This document shows, piece after piece, positions 34,847-43,586 of a stretch of DNA of 64,000 nt. The stretch is from assembly GCA_016290775.1 (NCBI GenBank), contig JAEEVF010000001.1, positions 744,001-808,000 of the forward strand. The letters run 5' to 3'. The stretch comes from Acetatifactor sp. (GTDB lineage Bacteria > Bacillota > Clostridia > Lachnospirales > Lachnospiraceae). Under the pieces are notes generated by a model. That model worked only from the letters and a program-made list of their open reading frames with translations. It was not told the origin of the DNA and did not search any database. How positions within the stretch are numbered: the first letter of the stretch is position 1; each line of letters begins with the position of its first letter. The position numbers and the translations under genes were made by a program.

Positions 34847-35686
34847 TTAAGGGCGAATGCAGAGAATGTTTGTAAAGTAACTGAGCTTACTTGCAAATTC
34901 CTCATAAAGGACATAATAAATCCTGCCCCAGCTTTCAACCTGCAGTACAACCTGCCCGTTGTTCCCTACAAAAACGCCTATGATCGTCATGTAATGGCTT
35001 GCAATGCGTTCATTGCCTTTCCTGCCTTCAATGGCGAAAACTGCATCTTCCAGATTTCGAAAAAGATTTATGGATGAATTCTCCTCGTCAAAGGTATGAT
35101 AGGCAAAAACGACGGGATAATCCGCATCCAACATGTCCTTGATCGAAGCCATGACTAGTTCCTTTTGTTTCTCTTTTCCATGAAGCACAAAAGGCGCCCA
35201 CCTTACGTGCCTGCGGTCGAGTCCTTGTTCTTTCAAGAATTCCCGAAGGCCACGCTCCATCTTCCATGGGTTAAGCCCTGCCTTAAAGCTGACATAGCTT
35301 TTTCCGATGTTATATTGTTTCTCCCACCTTTGCTTGGCATATTCTTCATAGGTTTCCTTTGTGATGGGATCACCTTTGTCTACTTGTCCTTTTTCTTTTC
35401 CATGGGCGCGACTAAGATAGATCTCGAGATCGATCATTGCGATCACGCCGCAGCCAAGGTTTGACAAGCGGAATCGGTCATTCTTTCGACACATCTGAAA
35501 CCTGATCTTGTCTTTGGCGTGCGAAAACTCATCCATCTCGTCGTCCAGCCACCAGTTCTGATCGCCGCCATGGGTAAATCGTCCGTTTTTATGCTTAATG
35601 TAAAGATAGGCTCCGTCACCTCCCACTTTCTCAAGCGGGATTTGACGAAGCCTTGCTTCAAAATGACCAAATTGATCGTATTTCAT
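34847..35686 (-). CDS. papain-fold (C39-like) cysteine peptidase-like protein, no signal peptide
   Basis: The 279-residue product has no confident name. It carries the spaced motifs of a C39/papain-like fold: NLGCGVIAMIDLEIYL (candidate nucleophile Cys, about residue 78), ASHYMTIIGVFV (candidate His, about 231) and VVLQVESWGRIYYV (candidate acidic residue and the WG turn). There is no signal peptide and no ABC transporter partner, so a bacteriocin-processing role is not supported. It lies 19 bp after gpmI and 14 bp before the aldo/keto reductase. Peptidase activity is inferred only from the motif order. Confidence 0.6.
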   Translation of the reverse strand: MKYDQFGHFEARLRQIPLEKVGGDGAYLYIKHKNGRFTHGGDQNWWLDDEMDEFSHAKDKIRFQMCRKNDRFRLSNLGCGVIAMIDLEIYLSRAHGKEKGQVDKGDPITKETYEEYAKQRWEKQYNIGKSYVSFKAGLNPWKMERGLREFLKEQGLDRRHVRWAPFVLHGKEKQKELVMASIKDMLDADYPVVFAYHTFDEENSSINLFRNLEDAVFAIEGRKGNERIASHYMTIIGVFVGNNGQVVLQVESWGRIYYVLYEEFASKLSYFTNILCIRP

Positions 35687-35705
35687 GCTAAAGGCCCTCT
35701 CAGGC

Positions 35706-37280
35706 TTATTTTAACATGCTCTCCTGCCAACTGTCAAAGGGTTTGATACCCATCAGGCCTGCAACGGTAGGAGCCACGTTTGCAAGACCAAACTTACCTT
35801 CCTTCAGCTCATGACGCTCATCCTTGTCATAGATAATGAAGGGAACGGGGTTCAGACTGTGAGCGGTACGAACTTCAATATTGCCCTTCTTGTTCTTCTC
35901 GAGCATCTGATCGGAGTTACCATGGTCTGCGGTAACAACCAGGATCGCACCCTCCGCATCCACAACCTTCTTGATGCGAGCGATCTGAAGGTCAACGCTC
36001 TCCACTGCGATCTCCGTTGCATCGAGGTTGCCGGTATGACCAACCATGTCACCGTTGGGGAAATTGCAGCGGATGAAACCATATTTCTTGCTCTCGATCG
36101 CCTCGATCACCTTGTCGGCGATCTCCGTAGCCTTCATCCAAGGGCACTCGTCAAAGGAACGAACGTCGCTGGGAATCTCGCAATAATCTTCCAGTTCCTC
36201 GGACACCTTACCGGAACGGTTTCCATTCCAGAAATAAGTTACGTGACCGTACTTCTGCGTCTCAGAAACAGCATATTCCTTGATGCCGTGATTTACAAGG
36301 AGCTCGGTCAAAGTATCCTTGATCTTAGGCGGGTTCACAAGATAATGATGAGGGATCTTCAAATCTCCGTCATATTCCAGCATGCCTGCATACTTTACGT
36401 TCGGGATCACGCCACGATCGAACTTGTTGAAGGAAGCATCTCCGTCAAATGCCATGGAAATCTCAAGTGCGCGGTCGCCACGGAAGTTGTAAAGGATCAC
36501 GCTGTCGCCGTCTACCATTGCGCCAACAGGCTTTCCATCCTTTGCGATCACGAATGCAGGGAGGTCCTGATCGATCGCGCTCGTTTCATTACGGAGCGTT
36601 TCGATTGCTTCGGTAGCGCTTGCAAACTGACGGCCTTCGCCGTGAACGTGTACGTCCCAGCCTTCCTTAACCATGGGCCAGTTTGCCTGATAACGATCCA
36701 TCGTGATGGTCATTCTTCCGCCGCCGGAAGCGATCTGTCCGTCAAAGCTTGCATCGTTCAGCTTTGCAAGGGTTTCCTCCAGCATGCCAACGTACTCAAG
36801 AGCGGAAGTTGCGGGAACGTCACGGCCATCCAAAAGAATATGCACGCGAGCCTTCTTTACGCCTTCCTTCTTTGCCTCTTCGAGCATTGCAAGTAAATGC
36901 TTGATGTTGGAATGAACGTTACCATCGGAAAGAAGTCCGATAAAATGCAGGGTCTTGTCTGCGCCATTTACGTTGGAGATCAGATCCTTCCAGGTCTCGC
37001 TCTGGTAAATGTCTCCGGATTCGATGGACTCATTTACAAGCTTTGCACCCTGGGAGTAAATCTGGCCACAGCCAAGGGCGTTATGGCCCACCTCACTGTT
37101 TCCCATGTCATCGTCGCTCGGAAGTCCAACTGCGTCGCCATGTGCCTTGATGCAGATCCAGGGACAGGTTGCCTTCAGCTCGTCCAAGGTCGGAGTATTC
37201 GCTCTCATGACCATGTTGCCAAGTTCAACGGGAGTTTCACCAACGCCGTCCATGACAATCAGTACAACAGGTTTACTCAT
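35706..37280 (-). CDS. gpmI: 2,3-bisphosphoglycerate-independent phosphoglycerate mutase
   Basis: This glycolytic enzyme converts 3- to 2-phosphoglycerate through a phosphoserine, with two manganese ions. The 524-residue alkaline-phosphatase-fold protein shows VVLIVMDGVGETP, the phospho-Ser region DDMGNSEVGHNALGCG (about residue 65), GLLSDGNVHS, LLDGRDVPATSALEY, CNFPNGDMVGHTGN and LVVTADHGNSDQM. ATG 37280 was chosen because AAGGAGG lies nine bases upstream. The in-frame codon at 37304 would begin before that site. Confidence 0.97.
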   Translation of the reverse strand: MSKPVVLIVMDGVGETPVELGNMVMRANTPTLDELKATCPWICIKAHGDAVGLPSDDDMGNSEVGHNALGCGQIYSQGAKLVNESIESGDIYQSETWKDLISNVNGADKTLHFIGLLSDGNVHSNIKHLLAMLEEAKKEGVKKARVHILLDGRDVPATSALEYVGMLEETLAKLNDASFDGQIASGGGRMTITMDRYQANWPMVKEGWDVHVHGEGRQFASATEAIETLRNETSAIDQDLPAFVIAKDGKPVGAMVDGDSVILYNFRGDRALEISMAFDGDASFNKFDRGVIPNVKYAGMLEYDGDLKIPHHYLVNPPKIKDTLTELLVNHGIKEYAVSETQKYGHVTYFWNGNRSGKVSEELEDYCEIPSDVRSFDECPWMKATEIADKVIEAIESKKYGFIRCNFPNGDMVGHTGNLDATEIAVESVDLQIARIKKVVDAEGAILVVTADHGNSDQMLEKNKKGNIEVRTAHSLNPVPFIIYDKDERHELKEGKFGLANVAPTVAGLMGIKPFDSWQESMLK

Positions 37281-37323
37281 TTTCAAAATCCTCCTTATTG
37301 ACAATCAAATTTCATCGATACAC

Positions 37324-37352
37324 ATCATACCACGAAAGGAATACAAATTCCA
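37324..37352 (-). promoter_or_regulatory. promoter of gpmI operon (extended -10)
   Basis: On the minus strand TATGAT (37324-37329) is preceded by TGG, giving an extended -10. The -35 region is weak (GTGGAA, 18-bp spacer, approximate). It lies about 45 bp before the gpmI start. Confidence 0.45.
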
Positions 37353-37379
37353 CTTTTTTTTGAGAAATGAGAGCAATTC

Positions 37380-38039
37380 TCAGGATGGGTAGCTGATCAT
37401 GCAGCAAAGCGCACCCCTTTTCACTGAGATCATGCCCATTTTGCCGATAAATTCGTTGCTGATCCCTATTGGGAAATCATTGGTGATCACGGCGTCGTTC
37501 AGTTCATATTTCAGGCCCCCTATCGTTACGCCTTCACATTTTTCACCCATGGAAAACAGGCTCAGGTACCCTTCCATGTTTTCACGAAAACGCACTTCCT
37601 CGTCCTTGATCACAAGGATCATTCCGTTCCCGTCCATGAGGTACCCGCAGGCATTGTGGTTTTTCAGATATAATAGGCATTGAATGTTGGCCAGTGTATG
37701 ATCAAACCTGCCGCCTGTCGCCGCATAGATCCGAAACTCCTTATATCCCATGCCAAGCGCATGCTTTATGGCATAAAGCATGTCGGTATCATCTTTTTCG
37801 GGCTTTAGGCGAAGAACCTTTTCAGGCACAGCCTTTTCGATCGCTTCCACTGCGGCAAGCTCTCCTTCCATCACGGAGTCAAAATCTCCTATGATCAGGT
37901 CCGGCTCTATCTGCAAAAAGTCGCAATATCCAAGCCCCCCGTCGAGAGCGATGACATAATCCCCCTCCCCAACGGCGATCTCGCTCACCGTCAGGTCTCC
38001 TGCGCCGATCAAAATGCACTTGCCCTTTACTTCTGCCAT
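37380..38039 (-). CDS. thiamine pyrophosphokinase
   Basis: This enzyme makes thiamine pyrophosphate from thiamine and ATP. The 219-residue protein has ILIGAGDLTVSE, YVIALDGGLGYCDFL, the PDLIIGDFDSV motif (about residue 50), KDDTDMLYAIKHAL and ATGGRFDHTLANIQ, all characteristic of the family, and a small C-terminal binding domain. ATG 38039 was chosen because GGGAG lies nine bases upstream. Longer in-frame starts reach into the upstream terminator hairpin, which argues against them. The gene stands alone; no TPP riboswitch was seen. Confidence 0.92.
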   Translation of the reverse strand: MAEVKGKCILIGAGDLTVSEIAVGEGDYVIALDGGLGYCDFLQIEPDLIIGDFDSVMEGELAAVEAIEKAVPEKVLRLKPEKDDTDMLYAIKHALGMGYKEFRIYAATGGRFDHTLANIQCLLYLKNHNACGYLMDGNGMILVIKDEEVRFRENMEGYLSLFSMGEKCEGVTIGGLKYELNDAVITNDFPIGISNEFIGKMGMISVKRGALCCMISYPS

Positions 38040-38069
38040 TCCTTCAAACTCCCATCTCATGAATCTTGA

Positions 38070-38107
38070 AAAGAACCGCGACAAGACCTGCCGCGGTTCT
38101 CTTTTTG
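38070..38107. terminator. terminator of the solute-binding/transport operon
   Basis: AGAACCGCG (38072-38080) pairs with CGCGGTTCT (38092-38100). Read on the minus strand it is followed by TTTTC, just after the solute-binding protein stop at 38120; the plus strand also ends in a T run. Confidence 0.8.
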
Positions 38108-38119
38108 TTAGTATCTTAC

Positions 38120-40624
38120 TTATTTGTTTTCGTTTACGTAAAGCTGAACACGGTTCTGGATCATGGTCGCCGTATCCTGTGCGGACTTAGAGCCATTAAA
38201 GAAGGCTTCTACTTCCTCGGATACGATCTTCCTTACGTCCTCATCCGAATATCTGGCGGTCTTTACGCTGCAGATAAAGTTGAACAGCTCATCTACCTCA
38301 GCCTGGGTGAAGGGCTCCAGGATGATTTCCTGCTCATTGATATAATAGGTGTCATCATAGTACTGCTTCTCGCCGTTTTCGTCCTCCCAGTAAGGTCTCT
38401 CCGTGAGGGGCTTAAGGCTTTCGCGGATCATATCCTTGAAAATGGGAAGTCCGTCATGATAGCCGTACTTGTTATCCTCGTTCTTCTGATAATCCCTGGT
38501 CAGGAAGAATCTTAAATACTGCCATGCGCCATCAATGTTTGCGGACTTTGCAGAGATCGCATAGGAACGATAAGAGTCAACGTAAGAGCCTGCACTTCCC
38601 TCGGTCGGGAATCCCACGTAGGTCACGTCCTCACCGATTGTGCCCTTGATGTTGTACTTCATGCTGTAGATATCACCGATATAGCACTCCAGCAGCAGGG
38701 ACTTGTTCTCACGATACTGGGACTGGTAGGTCTTCCAGTAATTCTGCCAATATTCATCGTCGGTATAGTCCATGTTCTCCTGTTCAGGAAGGGTCTTTGC
38801 ATACTCCAGAAGGTTCACAAAGTTCTGATTGTCAAAGTTGCACTTTCCGGTGGTAACGTCAACAAAATCCGCACCGCAATAGTTCATTACGGTATCAATG
38901 AAATTACTTCTCGTCATGCCGAGGCCAAAGATCGTCTTCTCGCCGGTCAAGCGACTTGCGGCTTCCTTTACTTCAGCCATGGTCCAGCCGGTGCGATCAC
39001 CGACCAAGCTCTTCTTGCCGACCCAGGTGCTGACGAAGAAGGAAGGTACCACGCGGTAAAGCTTGCCATCTACGCGGAACGCCTCGAACACGTTATCCAT
39101 GTATTCGTTCTGTGAAAGCTCCGCATCGTTCTTGATCAGATCATCAATGTTTGCAAACAAACCCTTGGAAACATAGCTGCCCACAGGCATGGAGCTGTCG
39201 AGCTGGAGAATGTCAGGGATCTTTCCGGCAATGATATCATTGCTCAGCACTGTGTAGGGTCTCATGTAATCCTCGCCGTCGTTATATCTGCTATAATCGT
39301 CTATGGCGATCCTGTACTCCGAGTTCGTTTTGTTGAAGCGGATCACGGCTGCCTTGGAATCGCCGTCAATATAAACGCCTGCATATACCAAAACCTTCTT
39401 ATCAACGATGTCCTCAGGCTTAACGTAAGAGAACAATGCCAGGATCTGACGATAGGTTGTCTGATCATAGTAACCAGCGATGAAATGTGTGCCGTCAATG
39501 GCAATCATGTTATTCAGATTGTAGGTTGCAAGGTCGGAGTTTACATAGTCCATGATCTTGGTAACTTCCGTCTCGCCAAGGTTAAAGCCGTAAACGCCAT
39601 CACTCGTGGTATACATTACGTCCTTGGTGGTACCCTCGCTAAAGTTATAGAAGCCGTTATTTCTCGCAACGGCAGGTACGTCATAGGCCTGACCAAGCTT
39701 ACCCGTCTTAGGATCAAAGGTCGTAATGTATTGCTTGGACCAGTCTTGATTATAGTAGGACACAAAGAGCGTTCCGTCGGATCTTTCAGCAAAAGCAGGA
39801 TCGTTGGATAAAGCTTCGCTACTGGAATCAAACTTTTTGATGGGGGACATGTTGCCGTCCTTGTCCACCGTGATAATGCCAGCATTGTCGCCAGCCATCA
39901 TGATGCCAAGCTTTCCTTCGCCCATGGAAAGCATGCGGCTAACATAGCTGTAGCTTTCTTCATTCTGATACTGATCCATGTCGATCTCAGTCATGAAGTT
40001 CATGGAGCCATCCGTCTTGTTCCACGCACAGATATAAGTTTCATTCTCATACGAATAATCTTCGTAGTCGTCGCTGTAGCTCTCTTTCCAGTGATTTGCA
40101 AGACCGTAAACGGCATCCTCCGTCAGACAGAAATTGTAGTAGCTCGTTCCCTCGTAAGCGGAAGGATAATAAACGTCATCTTCCACCATAGCGCCGTCAT
40201 AGACAATGGGCTTCGGTGCGGTGCCGCCATTTCCTTCACTGCCCTCGCTGACGATGTCTTTTCTCTCAAGTTCAATGATCTTTACGTCGGAACCGTCATG
40301 CTTCATGCTGATCAGCTTAACCGTCTGACCTTCACCGTTTTCATAGCTATAAACGGTGCAGACCAATTCAACGCGGTCTGAGGTCTTTCTTGCGCCATTC
40401 AGGTTGATCTCTTTGCCATCAAGATCTCCAAGCTTTAAGTCCTGATAACGGTAAACATATTGCTTCGCAAGGCTGGAATCAGCTTCAACGGTCTTGTCAC
40501 CCTTACCGTTTTTCCCGCCTTCTTTATCCTTACCTTTGGCATTGTCACACCCAGCCATGCTCAGGGTCATGACCAGTGCCAATCCCATGGCCAGGATTCG
40601 TTTCCAATTACATAATTTCTTCAT
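38120..40624 (-). CDS. large extracellular solute-binding lipoprotein (second copy)
   Basis: The 834-residue lipoprotein has a signal peptide ending in the lipobox LSMAGC (Cys about residue 26). Residues 30-400 form an unusual N-terminal extension of repeated beta-like blocks that report-style propellers resemble (WKESYSDDYEDYSYENETYI-type segments). From about residue 405 (KKVLVYAGVYIDGDSKAAVI) a family 1-type solute-binding domain begins and runs to the end (AWQYLRFFLTRDYQ near residue 720). The start has GGAGG six bases upstream; that site lies in the last codons of the upstream gene, which it overlaps by 17 bp. It is a paralogue of the protein encoded at the head of the operon. Confidence 0.85.
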   Translation of the reverse strand: MKKLCNWKRILAMGLALVMTLSMAGCDNAKGKDKEGGKNGKGDKTVEADSSLAKQYVYRYQDLKLGDLDGKEINLNGARKTSDRVELVCTVYSYENGEGQTVKLISMKHDGSDVKIIELERKDIVSEGSEGNGGTAPKPIVYDGAMVEDDVYYPSAYEGTSYYNFCLTEDAVYGLANHWKESYSDDYEDYSYENETYICAWNKTDGSMNFMTEIDMDQYQNEESYSYVSRMLSMGEGKLGIMMAGDNAGIITVDKDGNMSPIKKFDSSSEALSNDPAFAERSDGTLFVSYYNQDWSKQYITTFDPKTGKLGQAYDVPAVARNNGFYNFSEGTTKDVMYTTSDGVYGFNLGETEVTKIMDYVNSDLATYNLNNMIAIDGTHFIAGYYDQTTYRQILALFSYVKPEDIVDKKVLVYAGVYIDGDSKAAVIRFNKTNSEYRIAIDDYSRYNDGEDYMRPYTVLSNDIIAGKIPDILQLDSSMPVGSYVSKGLFANIDDLIKNDAELSQNEYMDNVFEAFRVDGKLYRVVPSFFVSTWVGKKSLVGDRTGWTMAEVKEAASRLTGEKTIFGLGMTRSNFIDTVMNYCGADFVDVTTGKCNFDNQNFVNLLEYAKTLPEQENMDYTDDEYWQNYWKTYQSQYRENKSLLLECYIGDIYSMKYNIKGTIGEDVTYVGFPTEGSAGSYVDSYRSYAISAKSANIDGAWQYLRFFLTRDYQKNEDNKYGYHDGLPIFKDMIRESLKPLTERPYWEDENGEKQYYDDTYYINEQEIILEPFTQAEVDELFNFICSVKTARYSDEDVRKIVSEEVEAFFNGSKSAQDTATMIQNRVQLYVNENK

Positions 40625-41762
40625 AATCATCCTCCTCGTCATCAAAAGAAATGCTGATAGGCTTTCTTTCTTCGTTGGTTTTTTTTGCTCTGATTTTATC
40701 TCGAAGCGCGTCTATGATCCGGTCCTTAAAGGAGATCAATTTGTCGCGCACGCTTCTCCAAGTCCATTTTTTGTGCTTCCAGCGGTAGATCAGCCATATA
40801 AAGATGATCAGCGCAGGCACACCAAGGAATAATACCACAAACAATGCCATAATGGCAAGATAATCTTCGTAGGCTCTCGCCACGTTCTCCCAATAGGGAT
40901 AAAGGATCGCCTTATCGTTCATGGATCTGTAAGGGAAATCCCTAATGCTCTTTAAGCTGTTTGCATAGCTATATCTGCTCGAATTCTCAACATAGGTCGT
41001 TTCATATTCGTCCGCCCTCAGATTTTCCTTGAGCATCGTCATTGCAAAGTTCTTGATCGGGTTTGGCATGACAATCTCAAAATGGCTGATGGGCTCAATG
41101 CTGCCATATTGCTCCAGCGCCTCGTAGGACATGTAAATGACTGAATCCACGAGTCCCGCGTGCTGCTCCATCTTCCCCTGGGGTCTGTGGATCACGCCGG
41201 AGATCACAAAAGGTCTTCCGTTGATCTCAACGTTCATCCCATGAACGTCAATACCTCCAAACAACTGCCAGGCAATTTCTTCATCGATAACGACATAATC
41301 CTGATTCACGTCGCTTTCCGTAAAGTAATTGCCGTACAAAAGCTCCTGTGGGTGGAACGCGAAGAAATCACCGCCAACGCCCAATGCCTTTACGCTATAG
41401 AGCGAGGCACGATCCGTGGAAACGTTAACGCTCCCCTGCGCACTGTAGGTATCCTTCCAAAGCTTTGCGCCCAGGTTATCGCTTTCTACCTTGATCGAGG
41501 CCTCTTCCAGCGCCGAATCTAGCTGATGCTCCAATCCGATCAGGCGATCTCTTGTGATCCCTGCGTTTCTCGAAAAGAAACAGCTGATCTGTGCCACGTC
41601 ACCGGTATCGCTCCAACGTTTTGCCATCTGCTGACTGACCAGCCTGTTTTCGATCCTCGACCTGGCAAACGCAAGCACACAGCCTACAAGTAGCAAAAAG
41701 ACGCAAAGCACGAATCCTATGAAAGTTTGTTTTGAAAATATACGTTTTCTCAATTCGATCAA
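40608..41762 (-). CDS. MacB periplasmic-core-domain membrane protein, not a complete permease
   Basis: The 384-residue protein has one N-terminal membrane helix (IGFVLCVFLLLVGCVLAFA), a ~260-residue extracytoplasmic domain of the MacB periplasmic-core kind (LGVGGDFFAFHPQELLYGNY, DYVVIDEEIAWQLFGG, INGRPFVISGVIHRPQG), one C-terminal helix (about 300-325) and a basic then acidic tail. The three-helix FtsX core of true MacB permeases is absent. It lies between the MacA/HlyD-like adaptor and the second solute-binding protein, and its acidic tail codons supply the ribosome site of the latter. Confidence 0.75.
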   Translation of the reverse strand: MIELRKRIFSKQTFIGFVLCVFLLLVGCVLAFARSRIENRLVSQQMAKRWSDTGDVAQISCFFSRNAGITRDRLIGLEHQLDSALEEASIKVESDNLGAKLWKDTYSAQGSVNVSTDRASLYSVKALGVGGDFFAFHPQELLYGNYFTESDVNQDYVVIDEEIAWQLFGGIDVHGMNVEINGRPFVISGVIHRPQGKMEQHAGLVDSVIYMSYEALEQYGSIEPISHFEIVMPNPIKNFAMTMLKENLRADEYETTYVENSSRYSYANSLKSIRDFPYRSMNDKAILYPYWENVARAYEDYLAIMALFVVLFLGVPALIIFIWLIYRWKHKKWTWRSVRDKLISFKDRIIDALRDKIRAKKTNEERKPISISFDDEEDDYEEIM

Positions 41763-41772
41763 TGCTCCTGCC

Positions 41773-43539
41773 TTAGTTATCCGTCATTCTCACCTGGGAA
41801 CCTGCCTTAATGGGCGCAGACGAAGTTGTGATCACGTAGTCTCCCCATCCGTTCAATGCACCGCTTACGGCTGCCTGCGTGTCGTCCTTTGCAAGCACCT
41901 GTACGTCCACTCTCGTTGCGATATAGCGGTTACCAAGAGGCGTGCTCTTGGATTCCACGATCAAAATGTAATCTCCGTTCGTATCATTTCGAAGTGCGCT
42001 CAAAGGAATGATGCAATCATAGGTCTGACTCTTTTGTCCAACGGAAATGTTGAGCTGCTGTCCTACCGTAACGCTGTCGCCATCCACGGTAAACGTCAAC
42101 ATCTTGTTCTTGGAAGGGTTCTGCCTGTCAGGTTTAATGCTTTGCAGAACGATCTCCATGTCATTGTAATACCAAGAGTTTACAAGACTGGCGCGATCAC
42201 CCACCTGAACGAGTCTTGCCTGCTCATTGGTCACGGTCATGGTCATATAGTAACCCTGACCCTGCGGCTGAAGCACGCAAACGTTTCTGTCCTCAAGCTT
42301 CTTACCGCTGGAAGCATTGATGGAAATGATGGTGCCGGCAATGTCAGACTTGATCTCGCTTCCGTTGTTTTCGCCTTCGAGTTCTTCCACCTTTTTCTTT
42401 TTCTCATTCACGGTCTTCTTGGCCGAATTGATGGAATCCTGAAGAGTCTGCAGACTTGATACGTCGCCGATGATGCTGATCAAGTCATTGAGTTCTCCCT
42501 GGATCTTTGCCTCTTCTGCCTCAGCTGCAGCCTTTTCTTTCTCAACAGAATACTGTGCGATCGTAAATTCGGAGATCGCTTTATTCATGTTGTTGATGAC
42601 GGGGCTTATTTGTCTTGCATCCTTTGCCGCGGTTGCATTTACAACCTCTTCATCGGCCTTAGCAAGTGCAGCAGTTGCATTGGTCGTTGCGGTCTTCTTT
42701 TCCGTAAGCGTTGCGTCGGCGGCTGCAAGTCTTGTAGCCACGTCGGCTCTGGAAGCATCAATATCTTCTACCGAAGTCGGATCTGCGGCATATGCAGCCT
42801 CCAAGGCATCACTTTCTGCCTGGATCGCGTCCCTTGCGGCCTGCGCAGCCTTCTCAGCGGTCTGTGCGTCCGTCAATGCGGTCTGTGCCTGCGTCTGTGC
42901 AGTCTGAGCCGTGGTAAGTCTTGCCGCGGCGTAGGTATCCTGCTCATTCTCATAGCTGATCTGTTGTCTGCAGTCACGGATCTTTTGATCGATCTCATCA
43001 TATTTCTTTTGTTGCTCTGCGACCTTATCCTGCGCAGCTTTTAATTGATTCTGCTTATCCGTGATCATCTGACGATAGCTGGCTGCGGAAAAGTTTCCCT
43101 TCGAAGTGTTGATGTCGTCGTTTGTGATGTTAGCCTTCAGGATGGCGTCATCATATGCGTTTTGTGCCATTTCCAAAGCTTTTTTCGCATCTTCGAGTTC
43201 ATTCTTGGCTGCCTCAAGCTCTGCACCGTCGCCATCCGCTAAGGTCATGAGCACATCGCCCTTTTCCACCTTATCGCCGACTCTGAAATTGATGCTGGCA
43301 ACTTTTCTTCCCGTCAGGGATGCCGGGATCTCGATGGTATAGGGATCACCACTCTCCACGTTCCCCTGTCCGCGGATCTTGGAGGTAATGGTGCCGCTCT
43401 GGACAAACTTTGTTGCCACCTCAGGCAACGAATGATTCATGATCGTATTGGAAAAGAAGGTTAACACCAAAAGCACGGACAAAAACACGATTGCCGCTGA
43501 CTTCACCCATTCTCTTCTCTTACTGCGTTTTTCGTTCAT
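41773..43539 (-). CDS. HlyD/MacA-like periplasmic adaptor protein with long coiled coil
   Basis: The 588-residue protein has one N-terminal membrane helix (about residues 13-32). A split biotinyl-lipoyl domain follows (INFRVGDKVEKGDVLMTLAD about residue 85; SEIKSDIAGTIISINASSG about 370). Between the halves runs a very long Ala/Glu/Lys/Gln-rich coiled coil of about 250 residues. Beta-barrel and membrane-proximal regions come last (TYDCIIPLSALRNDTNGDY). This is the architecture of RND/ABC efflux adaptors. Its place between sugar-importer-type permease genes and a MacB-domain gene is odd. AAAGGAG lies seven bases before the start. Confidence 0.85.
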   Translation of the reverse strand: MNEKRSKRREWVKSAAIVFLSVLLVLTFFSNTIMNHSLPEVATKFVQSGTITSKIRGQGNVESGDPYTIEIPASLTGRKVASINFRVGDKVEKGDVLMTLADGDGAELEAAKNELEDAKKALEMAQNAYDDAILKANITNDDINTSKGNFSAASYRQMITDKQNQLKAAQDKVAEQQKKYDEIDQKIRDCRQQISYENEQDTYAAARLTTAQTAQTQAQTALTDAQTAEKAAQAARDAIQAESDALEAAYAADPTSVEDIDASRADVATRLAAADATLTEKKTATTNATAALAKADEEVVNATAAKDARQISPVINNMNKAISEFTIAQYSVEKEKAAAEAEEAKIQGELNDLISIIGDVSSLQTLQDSINSAKKTVNEKKKKVEELEGENNGSEIKSDIAGTIISINASSGKKLEDRNVCVLQPQGQGYYMTMTVTNEQARLVQVGDRASLVNSWYYNDMEIVLQSIKPDRQNPSKNKMLTFTVDGDSVTVGQQLNISVGQKSQTYDCIIPLSALRNDTNGDYILIVESKSTPLGNRYIATRVDVQVLAKDDTQAAVSGALNGWGDYVITTSSAPIKAGSQVRMTDN

Positions 43540-43586
43540 TGTATCTCTCCTTTATGCATTTCAAACGCTTATCTTACTATGAATAT

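Noticed and set aside
37281..38119. TPP riboswitch near thiamine pyrophosphokinase
   Set aside because: No thi-box-like sequence was seen; the upstream space is an operon terminator.
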